DNA from: Prorocentrum cordatum
Taxonomy: Eukaryota; Sar; Dinophyceae; Prorocentrales; Prorocentraceae
Assembly (NCBI GenBank): GCA_963575745.1
Contig: CAUYUJ010015305.1
Location: forward strand, 923,991-987,990
DNA length: 64,000 bases
Direction: 5' to 3'
How positions within the stretch are numbered: position 1 is the stretch's first letter; the number at the start of each line of letters is the position of its first letter. The translations under genes and the position numbers were made by a program. Shown piece by piece: positions 62,536-64,000 of the stretch. Below the pieces are notes generated by a model. It saw only the letters and a program-made list of their open reading frames with translations, was not told the DNA's origin and searched no databases.

Positions 62536-63529
62536 AGATAGGATCGAAGGCGAGGTGGAAGCCGGTTCTGCCATTCCCGGCGACGTAGAGGAGCTCGAAG
62601 AGCTTGTCTACGAGTTGTGTGCCCACAAAAACCGTTTCTGGCACCGGGGCGGGTTTTCTCCAGTTCAGCTCGTCTTTGGCGAGAACCCCCGAATGCCACG
62701 CGAAATATTGTCAGACGATCACATGGGCCTTCCTGGCTGGCAGGACTCTATACGACCGGCCTCGGAGCTCGACTCCGCGGGCGCAGAGTTCGCCAGATCG
62801 CAGCGTATTAGGGAGTTGGCGCGTCGCCTGGCCCTCGAGATCACAGCTCGGGACAAGGTGGCCAAGGCCACCAAGGCGAGGGGACCCAGCCAGGACCAGG
62901 CGATGTTCCGCCCAGGCCAGCGGGGTTTCGTCTGGCGACGCATGACCAAGGCCAGTCCGAGGGCCGACACCCTAGGTCGCAGGCGGGACGCGTGGACGGG
63001 CCCCGGGGTCGCGGTCCTGTGCGAAGGCGGCACTGCGTGGGTCGCGGCGCGGGCGCGCTTCTGGAAATGCTCTCCAGAGCAGGTTCGCTTGGCCAGTGCC
63101 GAAGAAGAATGCGGCATCCAGGTCGCCCAGGATCCCCGGTGGTCTGAACTTCTCTCCCAGACCCAGGCCAGGAGAGCGACGGCGGTGGACGTCCAGCGAG
63201 AAGGCCCGCCTCCCGACGAAGCCTGGGACCAGCCACTGTCTCCAGAGGTGGACTCAGCGCCTCAGGTGCCCCCGGGGCCTGAGCCAGAGCCACGACCGGA
63301 TGCGCCTCGAGAAGTTCCGAGCGCGAGGCCCCCAGGGCCTGCTCTGGTCCACCGAGGGTTCGATCCGATCGGGCCCAGGCCTCCAAGGGGAGTCGGATCC
63401 CGGCCGTCGTCGGCTGGAGGTTCCGCGGTCGCCCGAGCCGGATCAGAACGAACCCGACTCCCGCCCATCTCCGAGGGGGATGGCCAGGGAGGGGGCGGGC
63501 CACCCACGAGGCAGGACACCAGAGGATGA
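62430..63529 (+). pseudogene. Integrase core end and C-terminal domain of the Copia-like element
   Basis: Shifted frame with ANSPRQNGRVERHGGWIK carrying the third catalytic acid (Glu 62513-62515) of the DDE triad. NRFWHRGGFSPVQLVFGENP follows, then a C-terminal beta-rich domain (RGFVWRRMTKASPRADTLGR, GPGVAVLCEGGTAWVAARAR, FWKCSPEQVRLAS) and a Pro/Glu/Arg-rich tail ending at TGA 63527-63529. In a complete Copia-type element the reverse transcriptase would come next, but none follows before the low-complexity DNA. The element is truncated here. Confidence 0.65.
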
Positions 63530-64000
63530 GGACACGGTCGAACCTGCTCTCCCTCTTTCCTCTTCCCCCCCTCCTCCGCTTCCTCCTCTCCCCCCCTCTA
63601 CCCAGAGGTCCAAAGATTCAGCTAGATTCGAAACCAGGAAAGTTTCAAGAAAAGTTTCGACACCACTAACATATTCAATTTTTCATTGTTTTCTAAAGCG
63701 CTGTATGTGTTTATGTAATGCGCATCGCATTCGGGGCCATCGAGGATGCCATCTTGGGCCATCATGGATGCGATTCCTGTTCCTCGTCCTCGTTGTTCCC
63801 CCTCGTCTTCCTCCAGAGCTAGGGGAGGGGGAGGAGGAGGAGGAGGAGGAGGAAGAGGAGGAGGCGGAGGATGAGGAGAGGGGGGGGAGGAGGAGGCGGA
63901 GGGCGAGGAGAAGGAGGAAGAGGAAGAGGAAGAGGAAGAGGAAGAGGAAGAGGAGGAGGCGGAGGGCGAGGAGAAGGAGGAAGAGGAAGAGGAATAATTT
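63530..64000. repeat. Spacer and GGA/GAA microsatellite at window end
   Basis: CCTC-rich text, then ~100 bp of A/T-richer DNA, then from about 63827 an imperfect GGA/GAGGAA tract containing a ~75-bp higher-order unit (GGCGGAGGGCGAGGAGAAGG at 63894 and 63958). No gene. Confidence 0.8.

Noticed and set aside
63350-63365. tRNA-like GGTTCGATCC box
   Set aside because: No matching A box or cloverleaf at the right distance; it lies in the Pro-rich tail of the integrase frame.
47359-63529. LTRs bounding either retroelement
   Set aside because: No long direct repeats were seen flanking the Copia-like element, and the YR element has split direct repeats instead.

Overview
The window looks like dinoflagellate nuclear DNA, possibly from a Prorocentrum- or Symbiodiniaceae-like genome; I cannot name the species. 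Several things point this way. The base composition is G+C-rich, and simple and degenerate repeats are dense. A tandem array carries near-identical copies of one small gene. Retroelements encode methyltransferase-fold modules. Every coding segment I believe in lies on the + strand. There are no prokaryotic operons, rRNA or tRNA genes, or CRISPR arrays.

Layout. 1-5.6 kb: microsatellites, a six-unit tandem repeat, a MITE with about 30-bp terminal inverted repeats, and halves of a palindrome-rich repeat. 5.6-12.5 kb: a first mobile-looking locus. It has a 290-aa Ala/Ser-linker protein with a conserved C-terminal 'GQGR' domain, then a large unrecognised protein split by a frameshift that has transposase-like spaced D/D/C..H/E motifs, then possible acidic tail exons. 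12.5-20.6 kb: mostly decayed repeats, with a frameshifted third GQGR copy at 19-19.8 kb. 20.7-33 kb: small unknown genes (a basic coiled-coil protein, an SPTQ-tail protein, a zinc-finger/coiled-coil protein with an in-frame TGA, and a single-pass membrane protein). Between them lies a 1.2-kb duplicate of the 5.6-6.8 kb unit with a nonsense codon. 33.6-36.9 kb: a large unrecognised protein-coding sequence broken by two frameshifts and one stop.

40.4-56.5 kb: a tandem array of a 133-aa, 23-cysteine protein gene. Three head-to-tail repeats are 1,393-1,401 bp long and the first is about 1.67 kb. One copy is frameshifted and the last unit has lost its coding region. An 8.6-kb block (46278-54910) interrupts the array inside one unit. 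Within that block sits a tyrosine-recombinase retrotransposon (47287-54351) with a recognisable A1-ORFs-B1-A2-B2 split-direct-repeat structure: Gag-like, RT, RNase H, tyrosine recombinase, then a C5-methyltransferase-like domain. 57.7-63.5 kb: a decayed Copia-like element with zinc knuckle, aspartic protease, a second and different methyltransferase-like module, and DDE integrase; no reverse transcriptase is visible. The window ends in GGA-rich simple repeat.

The main observations are two unrelated retroelements that each carry a methyltransferase-fold module, a candidate undescribed transposon family (GQGR domain plus DDE-like protein), and the cysteine-rich gene array that mobile DNA has split.
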